The position numbers and the translations under genes are program-made. Of a stretch of 6,476 bases of DNA, positions 1 to 6,180 are shown piece after piece. The first letter of the stretch is position 1; the number at the start of each line of letters is the position of its first letter. The notes beneath the pieces were generated by a model. That model made no database searches and was not told the origin of the DNA. It worked only from the letters and a program-made list of their open reading frames with translations. Source of the stretch: an uncultured Lachnospira sp. (lineage in GTDB: Bacteria > Bacillota > Clostridia > Lachnospirales > Lachnospiraceae); the NCBI GenBank assembly GCA_900772425.1, contig CAAHEK010000146.1, positions 1 through 6,476 of the forward strand. The letters run 5' to 3'.

Positions 1-115
1 CAGAATCATGCCAAAGAAAGCCTCCATTTTATGCTGATTTATTTCAGGCGCACAAAAAGTAAACCCAAAAATGCAACATATATTGTACCCAAAATACTTT
101 ATTATTGCAAGTTTA

Positions 116-144
116 TTGTTTATTTGTAAAAAATAACTTATAAT
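116..144 (+). promoter_or_regulatory. Sigma-A-type promoter of the YihY-family gene
   Basis: The -35 box is TTGTTT (116-121) and the -10 box is a perfect TATAAT (139-144), with a 17-nt spacer. Transcription should start near 151, giving a leader of about 27 nt that carries the AAAGGA ribosome-binding site at 167-172, five bases before the ATG. The -35 box matches the consensus at only three positions. Confidence 0.65.
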
Positions 145-177
145 GAATTTAACTTTTTTCAAAATGAAAGGATTTAC

Positions 178-1017
178 ATGAACAGACTTATATTTATGAT
201 AGAAGAAATCTATGAAAAACTAAAAAAAGACAGAATTGCTGATTACGCATCGCAATCCTGCTTTTATATATTATTAAGCTTTGTACCCTGTCTTTTGCTT
301 TTGATGAGCCTTGTTAAGTTTCTTCCTATAACACAGAACAATCTTTTTAATATAATAAGCGGAGTAATTCCTGCCAAACTTTCACCACTTCTTGAAGGTA
401 TTTTTTCTGATTTATATGAAAGTTCTTCTTTCACACTTACATCTATTACCGCAATAGGTGCCTTATGGGCTTCAGGAAAAGGTTTTCTTACCATAATGCG
501 CGGTTTTGACCAGATTTATGAAACACAGAAAAAAAGAAACTGGCTCCTGCAAAGAATAATGTCAAGTGTATATGCTATGTTTTTTATCATTACTATTATA
601 GCAACCTTGTTATTAATGGTATTCGGTAATACGCTTTTTAATTATTCAATTAATATAATTCCTAACGTAGGTAATTGGTTAAAAGCAATTCTTTCAAACA
701 GAATTCTTTTATTTCCATCAATTCTTACCTTGCTTTTTACATTGATGTATATTTTTATACCTTACAGAAAAACTTCATTTTTGGCACAAATACCCGGAGC
801 TTTTATAGCTGCTATCGGTTGGTATGGTTTTTCTTTTCTTTACTCACTTTATGTTGATAACTCACCTAACTTTTCATACATGTACGGAAGTCTTACGACC
901 TTTATATTTGCATTAATCTGGATGTATGCATGTATGAATATTCTCTTTATCGGTGCGGAAATAAACTCTCTTATTTCCAAAAAGATAATAAACAAATTTA
1001 ATACGACCAGACATTGA
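178..1017 (+). CDS. YihY/virulence factor BrkB family inner-membrane protein
   Basis: This 279-residue protein belongs to the YihY/BrkB (UPF0761) family of polytopic membrane proteins, whose molecular role is unsettled; the old name ribonuclease BN is a known misannotation. About six hydrophobic segments are visible, near residues 28-48, 87-107, 130-151, 176-195, 202-223 and 236-262. The family signature is the C-terminal YGS (236-238), then an aromatic-rich helix, then GAEIN (259-263); ASGKGF (98-103) and RGFDQIY (108-114) also fit. Length is normal for the family. The start is supported by AAAGGA five bases upstream, and no earlier in-frame ATG has a better site. The gene has its own promoter and overlaps the convergent SpoIID-like gene by 20 bp at its 3' end. 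No partner gene in the window suggests a substrate. Confidence 0.93.
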   Translation: MNRLIFMIEEIYEKLKKDRIADYASQSCFYILLSFVPCLLLLMSLVKFLPITQNNLFNIISGVIPAKLSPLLEGIFSDLYESSSFTLTSITAIGALWASGKGFLTIMRGFDQIYETQKKRNWLLQRIMSSVYAMFFIITIIATLLLMVFGNTLFNYSINIIPNVGNWLKAILSNRILLFPSILTLLFTLMYIFIPYRKTSFLAQIPGAFIAAIGWYGFSFLYSLYVDNSPNFSYMYGSLTTFIFALIWMYACMNILFIGAEINSLISKKIINKFNTTRH

Positions 1018-3289
1018 TTTCTATACCGCTGTAAAAAAAATGAATGATATCTTTGTAACTCATTGTTTCTGACATTTTTTTTACAGCATTCTGGCTCATT
1101 CCGATTCCGTGTCCAAAGCCTCCGCCTGTTATATTGTAGCCCCCTAATTCTCCATTTTCATAATATGGATTAAATATGCAGTAAGCGCTTGGCAGCGAAT
1201 CAAATCTTCTTTCACCTGTTTTTGTTGTCATATTGACATTTCCATTTCCAAAAAGAGTTCTTATTACACCTTCTCCATTAATAATTACAGAATTTTCCGT
1301 TCCTGTAACCCTGATACTTACACAGGCTCCTCCAGCTGCTCTTTTTAGCACTTCTATACCAGTTATCTTTCCTACTGTATATATCTTTTTAAAAAAGCTC
1401 TCTTCTCCGTCAACCACATATATTTTCCCAGGGTTAGAACTTATACACGCTGAAAGTTTTTTATTAAATTCACTGCTTAATTCATCTATACTAAGATTAA
1501 TATTCCACCTGTAGAGACTGCTTGAATAATCATAATCATTTTCATCCTCAGACATTATACTTTCCCTAAAAACCGTTTCATCAGTATAATCCTTTCCTTT
1601 TTGTGAAGGATTTACACTCTTTGATTCGTAAATAGGATAGTCAGCACAATCACTTCCCCACACTTCAACATTTGCCGTCTGTCCCCATGATGTCGAGTAA
1701 TAATATGTCTTAACTATCTCATGATTATTTATTATTACCTCTCCCTTAGTATCATTGACAGCCTCATTTGATACTGCATCTTCATTCAGGTTATTATACA
1801 CCTGAAATTTAACACTATCGTCTATATGTGCGCCGTATTCTTTATATGCAGCATCATACAGTTCTGAATACGCATAGCTTCTTGCACATACCGCCTGAAC
1901 CTTTAAAGCCTCATATCCAAAATACACCGGCATCTCACTTGGTATTACCTTCTTTAAATATTCCTCTACATCAACATCGTTAATAACAACTATTCCTTCA
2001 TCAAAAGCTGCAATTTCCATCTCACCGCTATATTCAGGATTTCCAAGCTCACGTTGTATATTTAAGCATCTTATTGTTCTGCCTGTCTGCGGTCTTATAT
2101 TGATTCTTCCACTTTGCAAATCTTCATTGCTTCCATCTATTTTTATAACAGTTCCAGCATCATACATTTTTTCTTCACTCTGAGTTATAACCATAAAAGG
2201 ATAATCCGATGTCAGTTCTATTTCATTATGAAAAATGCTTTTAAAACCTGTTGTAGTTATCATAACTCTTATATTAACAACATTAAAAGGTTTTGAAATT
2301 ACAGCTCCACATATCTTTCCTTCTGCAACAACAAAATCCTGAAGAGAATATCCGACAACAATATCTGTATATTTTTTTATTACCAGTGAATCTTTATTAT
2401 CATATATCATAAAAGACTCATCTATAGGAATCTTTCCATATCCCTGTATTTCAATATAATCATCAGATACCGATAAGACCTTCCCTGATATTGTATCGTC
2501 CTTAATTGCCACGCTTTTTAACTTTCCTGCTTCCACTTTAATATCTGCAAGACAGGAGCCAACATCCTGCGATAACCTTTTTACAGAAAACTGTCTTTCT
2601 GCCCCGTATACATTTGTATAAACTATTCCATTATCAATATTTTTCACCCATATATTTTTATAAGTAGTGCTGTTATCAACTATTTTCTCAACAAATAAGA
2701 TTTCATTATCAACAGAAAATACTTTTATAACCTTATCTATGTATGGCCTTATTATAAGCCCTGTATATCTTAGCTTTCCTTTAGATGTATATGCCTCCCA
2801 TTCACCTGTATTGTCAGTATTATCAGGAGTTCCTGCAATACTTATTTCTTCTTCCTTTATATTTTCTGCATTAGGAAGATATGGTATTAATTCTTTTAAA
2901 AATGTCGTAAACTTTTGTCTGGAAACCATACGTCTGCCTGTTTTTCCCCAATATGCACTTTCCCTGTATTCAAACTTTTCCGATAAATCAGCCAAATCTT
3001 TTTCGGTAATATAAGCATTTGCATTATCTATTTCCATATATCCATTCGCAGTTACATACTCCACATAAGCATCATACCAGTTATACATGTCATCGAATTT
3101 TTTATCAGATGGTGCACAAGACAACGCTATTATCTTTGCAGTCTGTGCATATGTAATACCATAATTTTCTTCATCATCAAGATAAAATTTCCTAATTAAA
3201 CATATAAGCAGCGATAAAGCAATCAATACAAATATATATATTACAAGTTTTCTTTTATTTATTTTAACGGTACCAATATTTGTTTTCAT
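998..3289 (-). CDS. Large membrane-anchored SpoIID/LytB-domain protein
   Basis: I start this gene at the ATG at 3289 (763 residues) because AGGGAG (3294-3299) lies four bases upstream and the protein then begins with a short basic stretch and one membrane helix (residues about 15-32). The in-frame ATG at 3361 lacks a placed ribosome-binding site. Residues about 44-106 look like an S-layer-homology-type repeat. A middle region of about 300 residues is unrecognised. The SpoIID/LytB domain follows: VIPSEMP (448-454), with Glu452 at the position of the lytic-transglycosylase catalytic Glu, then EALKVQAV, TSWGQT, and GGGFGHGIGMSQ (722-733). SpoIID family enzymes cleave stem-peptide-free glycan strands of peptidoglycan; LytB relatives modulate autolysins. 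Sporulation SpoIID is about 340 residues, so this is far larger. The usual Cys/His/Cys metal positions are Asp490, Lys494 and Phe495. No SpoIIR, SpoIIQ or other sporulation gene adjoins, so it is probably a vegetative cell-wall protein acting outside the membrane. Confidence 0.9.
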   Translation of the reverse strand: MKTNIGTVKINKRKLVIYIFVLIALSLLICLIRKFYLDDEENYGITYAQTAKIIALSCAPSDKKFDDMYNWYDAYVEYVTANGYMEIDNANAYITEKDLADLSEKFEYRESAYWGKTGRRMVSRQKFTTFLKELIPYLPNAENIKEEEISIAGTPDNTDNTGEWEAYTSKGKLRYTGLIIRPYIDKVIKVFSVDNEILFVEKIVDNSTTYKNIWVKNIDNGIVYTNVYGAERQFSVKRLSQDVGSCLADIKVEAGKLKSVAIKDDTISGKVLSVSDDYIEIQGYGKIPIDESFMIYDNKDSLVIKKYTDIVVGYSLQDFVVAEGKICGAVISKPFNVVNIRVMITTTGFKSIFHNEIELTSDYPFMVITQSEEKMYDAGTVIKIDGSNEDLQSGRINIRPQTGRTIRCLNIQRELGNPEYSGEMEIAAFDEGIVVINDVDVEEYLKKVIPSEMPVYFGYEALKVQAVCARSYAYSELYDAAYKEYGAHIDDSVKFQVYNNLNEDAVSNEAVNDTKGEVIINNHEIVKTYYYSTSWGQTANVEVWGSDCADYPIYESKSVNPSQKGKDYTDETVFRESIMSEDENDYDYSSSLYRWNINLSIDELSSEFNKKLSACISSNPGKIYVVDGEESFFKKIYTVGKITGIEVLKRAAGGACVSIRVTGTENSVIINGEGVIRTLFGNGNVNMTTKTGERRFDSLPSAYCIFNPYYENGELGGYNITGGGFGHGIGMSQNAVKKMSETMSYKDIIHFFYSGIEINVWSY
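1028..1087. repeat. Perfect 15-bp inverted repeat with a 30-nt loop
   Basis: GCTGTAAAAAAAATG at 1028-1042 is the exact reverse complement of 1073-1087. It lies just beyond the yihY-family stop codon and inside the last 90 bases of the SpoIID-like coding region, where the two arms encode AVKKM and HFFYS. The RNA of either strand could fold into a stem with an A8:U8 block. It may mark the 3' ends of the two convergent transcripts, but it lacks the GC-rich stem and following U-tract of a standard terminator. Confidence 0.6.
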
Positions 3290-3377
3290 TCTACTCCCTA
3301 TACCTGTCCTTTTATTTGTAACATTAAAGTTTATGATAAAAGTCAGGTGATTATTACACATCCTTAAAAAAGAAGTA

Positions 3378-3406
3378 TTGCTTTTAATGAAAAAAATAAA
3401 TATAAT
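3378..3406 (+). promoter_or_regulatory. Sigma-A-type promoter of the EAL phosphodiesterase gene
   Basis: TTGCTT (3378-3383) and a perfect TATAAT (3401-3406) are separated by 17 nt. The predicted start near 3413 leaves a leader of about 43 nt before the ATG at 3456. The -35 box is weak (three matches). Confidence 0.6.
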
Positions 3407-3455
3407 ATCTTATAGATACTTTTAATGATTATGACAGCGTTTTATGGGGGCTTTT

Positions 3456-4739
3456 ATGGGTATACATAATCTTAATGAAATTCCATCGATTAAGGAATTC
3501 ATTAAAAATGGGGAACAGATAGTAACATCCAGTCCGGAGGATTTTGCTATTGTTGCTGTTGACCTTAGTAATTTTAAACATCTTAATGATTTATACGGAA
3601 TGGATGAAGCCGATAATGCTATTCTTTTTATGGGCAATTATCTTTTCTTTGACAATCCTAACTGTGTTCTTGCCTGTCGTACTGTCGGTGACCAGTTCAG
3701 GGCGCTTATCTGTCTTTACGGCCGCTCTCACGATGAAGAAATCAAGCTGATATCTGATATGAACGATTCCTTACAGAAATATCTTTCAACCAAATATCAA
3801 AAAGTTTATCTTCATATATATACAGGCCTATATTTTATAGACAAAAAGAATTTTGATATGAGGATTTCCATTGATAAGGCACATTTCGCCAAGAAGCAGA
3901 TAAAAGGAAACTTTCAGTCAAAATGCAATCTTTTCATAGACGAAGAATACAAAATAGAAGCACAGCAGATGGAAATGGTTAAGCGTTTCGAAGCTGCCAG
4001 TGTTACTGACGGAATAAAGGTATTTCTCCAGCCAAAGATTAATTGTGTCAATAACAAATTAATCGGTGCAGAGGCATTATGCAGAATGACAGATGACAAG
4101 GGCGAATATATTTCTCCTGCCATGTTCATCCCTGTTCTTGAAAAAAACGGACTTCTTGGGCAGCTTGATTTTATAATGATGGAAAATACATTTAAGCTGA
4201 TGCGTAAATGGCTTGATGATAATTTACTGTTCACTCCTATTTCCATTAATCTTTCAAGATCCAACTTTTATAATCATAATTTGTTTAATCAGATTGTTAA
4301 TCTTAGGGATAAATATGACATTCCTGTAGAATTAATTGAACTTGAAGTTACAGAAACAACATTTATTGATGATATGTCAATTATATATAACACTATCGAG
4401 GCTTTAAGAAAATATGGTTTCAAGATAAGCGTTGACGATTTTGGTGCCGGCTACTCTTCTCTTGGAATGTTATCTACAATACCTGCTGATATTATTAAGC
4501 TTGACAGTTCTTTCGCCAGAAAGAGTCTTTCATCGGATAAAGGAATTGCAATTGTCAAAAATGTAATTAGTATGCTTAAAGAGACAAGCTTTGATATTAT
4601 ATGCGAAGGAATAGAAACCGAAAGCGAAAAGAATCTTATCCACTCTCTTGGCTGTGATAAGATACAGGGTTTCCTGTATGACCGTCCTCTTCCTTCAGAA
4701 ATCTTTGCAAACAAATACATTTTTAATTCTGTATACTAA
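3456..4739 (+). CDS. Cyclic-di-GMP phosphodiesterase with degenerate GGDEF and intact EAL domain
   Basis: The product is predicted to hydrolyse c-di-GMP to pGpG in the cytoplasm; there is no signal peptide or membrane segment. I use the ATG at 3456 (427 residues) because GGGGG (3446-3450) sits five bases upstream; the ATG at 3444 adds only four residues and has no ribosome-binding site. Residues about 30-160 form a GGDEF-type fold (VDLSNFKHLNDLYG is conserved), but the signature is VGDQF (77-81) with the key Glu replaced by Gln, so it should not make c-di-GMP. No RxxD inhibitory site precedes it. The EAL domain (about 185-420) keeps the expected catalytic set: EAL 206-208, Asn265, Glu297 and Glu300, DDFGAGYSS from Asp327/Asp328, Lys348, Glu384 and Gln404. 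The degenerate GGDEF may act as a GTP-sensing regulatory domain, as in Caulobacter PdeA. The gene stands alone between its own promoter and a terminator. Confidence 0.93.
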   Translation: MGIHNLNEIPSIKEFIKNGEQIVTSSPEDFAIVAVDLSNFKHLNDLYGMDEADNAILFMGNYLFFDNPNCVLACRTVGDQFRALICLYGRSHDEEIKLISDMNDSLQKYLSTKYQKVYLHIYTGLYFIDKKNFDMRISIDKAHFAKKQIKGNFQSKCNLFIDEEYKIEAQQMEMVKRFEAASVTDGIKVFLQPKINCVNNKLIGAEALCRMTDDKGEYISPAMFIPVLEKNGLLGQLDFIMMENTFKLMRKWLDDNLLFTPISINLSRSNFYNHNLFNQIVNLRDKYDIPVELIELEVTETTFIDDMSIIYNTIEALRKYGFKISVDDFGAGYSSLGMLSTIPADIIKLDSSFARKSLSSDKGIAIVKNVISMLKETSFDIICEGIETESEKNLIHSLGCDKIQGFLYDRPLPSEIFANKYIFNSVY

Positions 4740-4775
4740 AAAAAACATGGTACAAATCAATGTACCATGTTTTTT
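4738..4775. terminator. Bidirectional intrinsic terminator
   Basis: ACATGGTACA (4745-4754) and TGTACCATGT (4761-4770) pair perfectly around the 6-nt loop 4755-4760. The flanking A and T runs lengthen the stem to 15 bp. On the plus strand it ends in six Ts (4770-4775), one base after the EAL gene stop codon. On the minus strand it ends in eight Ts (4745-4738) and closes the structured RNA. It therefore serves two convergent transcripts. Confidence 0.92.
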
Positions 4776-4956
4776 ATTAATTCCCAAAACGCCGTTACCC
4801 ACTTTTTCGACTCCTAGCCCAGCTAGGTGGGTAACCGCATCCAAACCTCTGCCATCCACTCTATGGAGGCCCGACATCAGAATGGAGATGTAGGAATCCC
4901 GTCGATAAAATGTAGGATCAAAATATGTGAGCCCGCGAACGCCCCAGGAATATAAT
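4776..4956 (-). ncRNA. Structured noncoding RNA, probably raiA-type
   Basis: About 180 nt, read on the minus strand, with much higher GC than its surroundings. The ends pair: 4938-4951 with 4780-4793 gives 14 consecutive pairs, six of them G-U, and four more outer pairs follow a one-base bulge (4953-4956 with 4776-4779). Internal helices include a perfect 9-bp stem (4827-4835 with 4794-4802), a nested CTAGC/GCTAG hairpin (4814-4818, 4822-4826) and an ACATC/GATGT hairpin (4887-4891, 4874-4878). A sigma-A-type promoter lies upstream and an intrinsic terminator abuts the 3' end, so this looks like an independent RNA and not a leader of a gene. Length, multi-branched fold and motifs such as CGACGGGATTCC and GGAGTCGAAAA recall the raiA RNA of Firmicutes; that name is from memory. 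It does not look like tmRNA, SRP RNA or RNase P. 6S RNA is less likely because several hairpins replace the single long rod. Confidence 0.75.
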
Positions 4957-4982
4957 ATTAACTTATCGATTTCGTTGATTAG

Positions 4983-5011
4983 ATTATACAACAAATCTTC
5001 AAGTTACACAA
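4983..5011 (-). promoter_or_regulatory. Promoter of the structured RNA
   Basis: Read on the minus strand, TTGTGT (5006-5011) and a perfect TATAAT (4983-4988) are 17 nt apart. Transcription would start near 4976, about 20 nt before the first paired base of the RNA. A second AT-rich -10-like element at 4955-4960 would start inside the closing stem, so I prefer the upstream one. Confidence 0.55.
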
Positions 5012-5035
5012 TATATTATGTAAAAAACATTTTAT

Positions 5036-5956
5036 TTATGCGTTATTTTTATTGTCAATATCTTCTATATTATCAGCCGATAAATTTATAGCTTCCATGA
5101 TATTTTCCTTTGATATTCCCATCTTTTCCGCAAGTTCATCAACTGTTGGCTTGTGTCCTATTTCTTCTCTTACACGCTTTGCCCAGTCATTGACAAGATT
5201 AACTTTGTTAAGGACTTTTCCGGTTATATTATTTGATGAATGCTGCTCGTCGATAAGCATATTCAAACTGCCTTCAACTTCTGATTTAATATCTTTTTCT
5301 ATCTCATTAAGGACATAAATAAGATCATCTGTTGTACCCTCTTTAATCTTATCCTTCCATTCATAATTATTAAGGAACCTCTTTTCGCTTACATATGCCA
5401 TCATTGCAAGATTGGCTTCCTGAACCAAATCACCGGCAAGCACTCCTTTTTTCTTAAATGGTTCTATCCATTCTACAATCTTTTCCAGAAATGATTCAGA
5501 CAATAATCTTAATGACTCTTTGTCATTATCCTCAGCTATATTCATAAGAAGATATGCCCTTGTTGTGTCAGAGAGTTTTTCAACTCTTTGCAAATCCTCA
5601 ATATACAAGGATAAATATTTTTCATCTTCGCTGTAATCAAGATTATCCTCTATTGTTCTTGCAGCTTTATCATCCTCATTTTCAACATCTTCCTCTGCTT
5701 CCGATGAGACATTATTTTCAGCATCTTCAAGCATTTTCATAAATTCATTATCATTATTTATATTCCCGTCTACCTTTATTCCGTTAGCCATAAGATATCC
5801 GGTTATCATTCCCGACTTATTCTCGTCTATATCAATATCCTTAAAAAATTCTTTTATATCCTCATTAGTTATTACTTTACCATTAACAACAGCATATTCC
5901 TTAAGTCCGTTAAGAGCTTCCATAAATGCTGCCTGAACATCTTTATTCTCTGCCAT
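5036..5956 (-). CDS. Sigma-70-like protein lacking promoter-recognition regions
   Basis: This 306-residue acidic, soluble protein resembles a primary sigma factor in outline. Residues about 10-64 match sigma region 1.1 (the VITNEDIKEFF and MITGYLMANGIKV segments). An acidic linker (about 78-112) follows. Residues about 115-195 resemble region 2.1/2.2, including DLVQEANLAMM (176-186), which in real sigma factors contacts the beta-prime coiled coil of RNA polymerase. Residues about 245-292 match region 3 (HKPTVDELAEKMGIS, 269-283). The aromatic-rich 2.3/2.4 segment is not recognisable and the protein ends without region 4, so recognition of -10 or -35 boxes is unlikely. It could be a core-binding modulator or decoy; this is inference. 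The start is fixed by AGAAAGG (5966-5972), nine bases upstream. It has a strong extended -10 promoter. No clear terminator separates it from the RNA downstream, so some read-through is possible. Confidence 0.8.
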   Translation of the reverse strand: MAENKDVQAAFMEALNGLKEYAVVNGKVITNEDIKEFFKDIDIDENKSGMITGYLMANGIKVDGNINNDNEFMKMLEDAENNVSSEAEEDVENEDDKAARTIEDNLDYSEDEKYLSLYIEDLQRVEKLSDTTRAYLLMNIAEDNDKESLRLLSESFLEKIVEWIEPFKKKGVLAGDLVQEANLAMMAYVSEKRFLNNYEWKDKIKEGTTDDLIYVLNEIEKDIKSEVEGSLNMLIDEQHSSNNITGKVLNKVNLVNDWAKRVREEIGHKPTVDELAEKMGISKENIMEAINLSADNIEDIDNKNNA

Positions 5957-5981
5957 TTCAATAAACCTTTCTTCTTATTAC

Positions 5982-5994
5982 TAGCTTCAAGCTA
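5982..5994. promoter_or_regulatory. Candidate operator palindrome at the sigma-like gene start site
   Basis: TAGCTTCAAGCTA is a perfect palindrome around its central base. It lies 3 to 15 bases downstream of the minus-strand -10 box, over the expected transcription start. That position fits a repressor site or a short 5' hairpin. No regulator is identified. Confidence 0.35.
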
Positions 5995-5996
5995 AT

Positions 5997-6024
5997 ATTA
6001 TATCAAAACAGCCATGTATTACAA
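5997..6024 (-). promoter_or_regulatory. Extended -10 promoter of the sigma-like gene
   Basis: Read on the minus strand, the -35 box is TTGTAA (6019-6024), the spacer is 16 nt, and the -10 box is a perfect TATAAT (5997-6002) preceded by TGA, an extended -10 TGn motif (6003-6005). The start would be near 5990, giving a leader of about 34 nt. Confidence 0.7.
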
Positions 6025-6030
6025 GTCAAA

Positions 6031-6081
6031 TTTATCTATAAAATTGTGTGTGTAAAATTGTTTCCTAATATTTATCTATAA
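6031..6081. repeat. 11-bp direct repeat in the divergent promoter region
   Basis: TTTATCTATAA occurs at 6031-6041 and again at 6071-6081, exactly 40 bp apart, about four helical turns. The second copy ends one base before the -35 box of the isomerase promoter, and the first lies upstream of the -35 box of the sigma-like gene. A shorter AAAATTGT repeat (6040-6047 and 6054-6061) lies between them. Confidence 0.5.
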
Positions 6082-6082
6082 T

Positions 6083-6111
6083 TTGACAAAGCCTCCATAT
6101 TTGCTTATATT
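6083..6111 (+). promoter_or_regulatory. Strong sigma-A promoter of the RpiB/LacA/LacB gene
   Basis: A perfect TTGACA (6083-6088), a 17-nt spacer and TATATT (6106-6111, five of six matches) form the best promoter in the window. The start near 6118 gives a leader of about 63 nt with GAGG (6172-6175) as ribosome-binding site. Confidence 0.75.
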
Positions 6112-6180
6112 AATATTAAGATTAGGATATAAACGCCATAATCACATTAGTAAAATAAATATAAGAAAGTCGAGGTTTTA

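Noticed and set aside
1..62. Open frames at the left edge: a plus-strand frame ending in a stop at 60-62, and a minus-strand frame from an ATG at 27 (MEAFFGMIL) running off the window
   Set aside because: Both are too short to judge, the minus-strand ATG has no ribosome-binding site, and neither peptide could be assigned to a family.
957..978. 8-bp hairpin GGAAATAA/TTATTTCC as terminator of the SpoIID-like gene
   Set aside because: It is AT-rich, has no U-tract on either strand and lies inside the YihY-family coding region.
3289..3361. Start of the SpoIID-like gene at 3361, 24 codons upstream
   Set aside because: There is no ribosome-binding site at usable spacing and the extra residues precede the normal basic-plus-membrane-helix N-terminus, whereas AGGGAG stands before the ATG at 3289.
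3425..3469. Short 14-codon leader frame overlapping the start of the EAL gene
   Set aside because: It has no ribosome-binding site and its composition is unremarkable; translational coupling cannot be supported.
4648..4893. Plus-strand 81-codon open frame
   Set aside because: It overlaps the end of the EAL gene in another frame, then passes through the terminator and the antisense of the RNA.
4776..4956. 6S RNA, tmRNA, SRP RNA or RNase P RNA as the identity of the structured RNA
   Set aside because: The ends pair as in 6S RNA, but the interior holds several separate hairpins in place of one rod with a central bubble. There is no tRNA-like end, SRP tetraloop motif or RNase P core motif.
4695..4994. 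Minus-strand 99-codon open frame
   Set aside because: It crosses the structured RNA and the terminator, has no placed ribosome-binding site, and its peptide looks like no known family. The RNA explains the sequence better.
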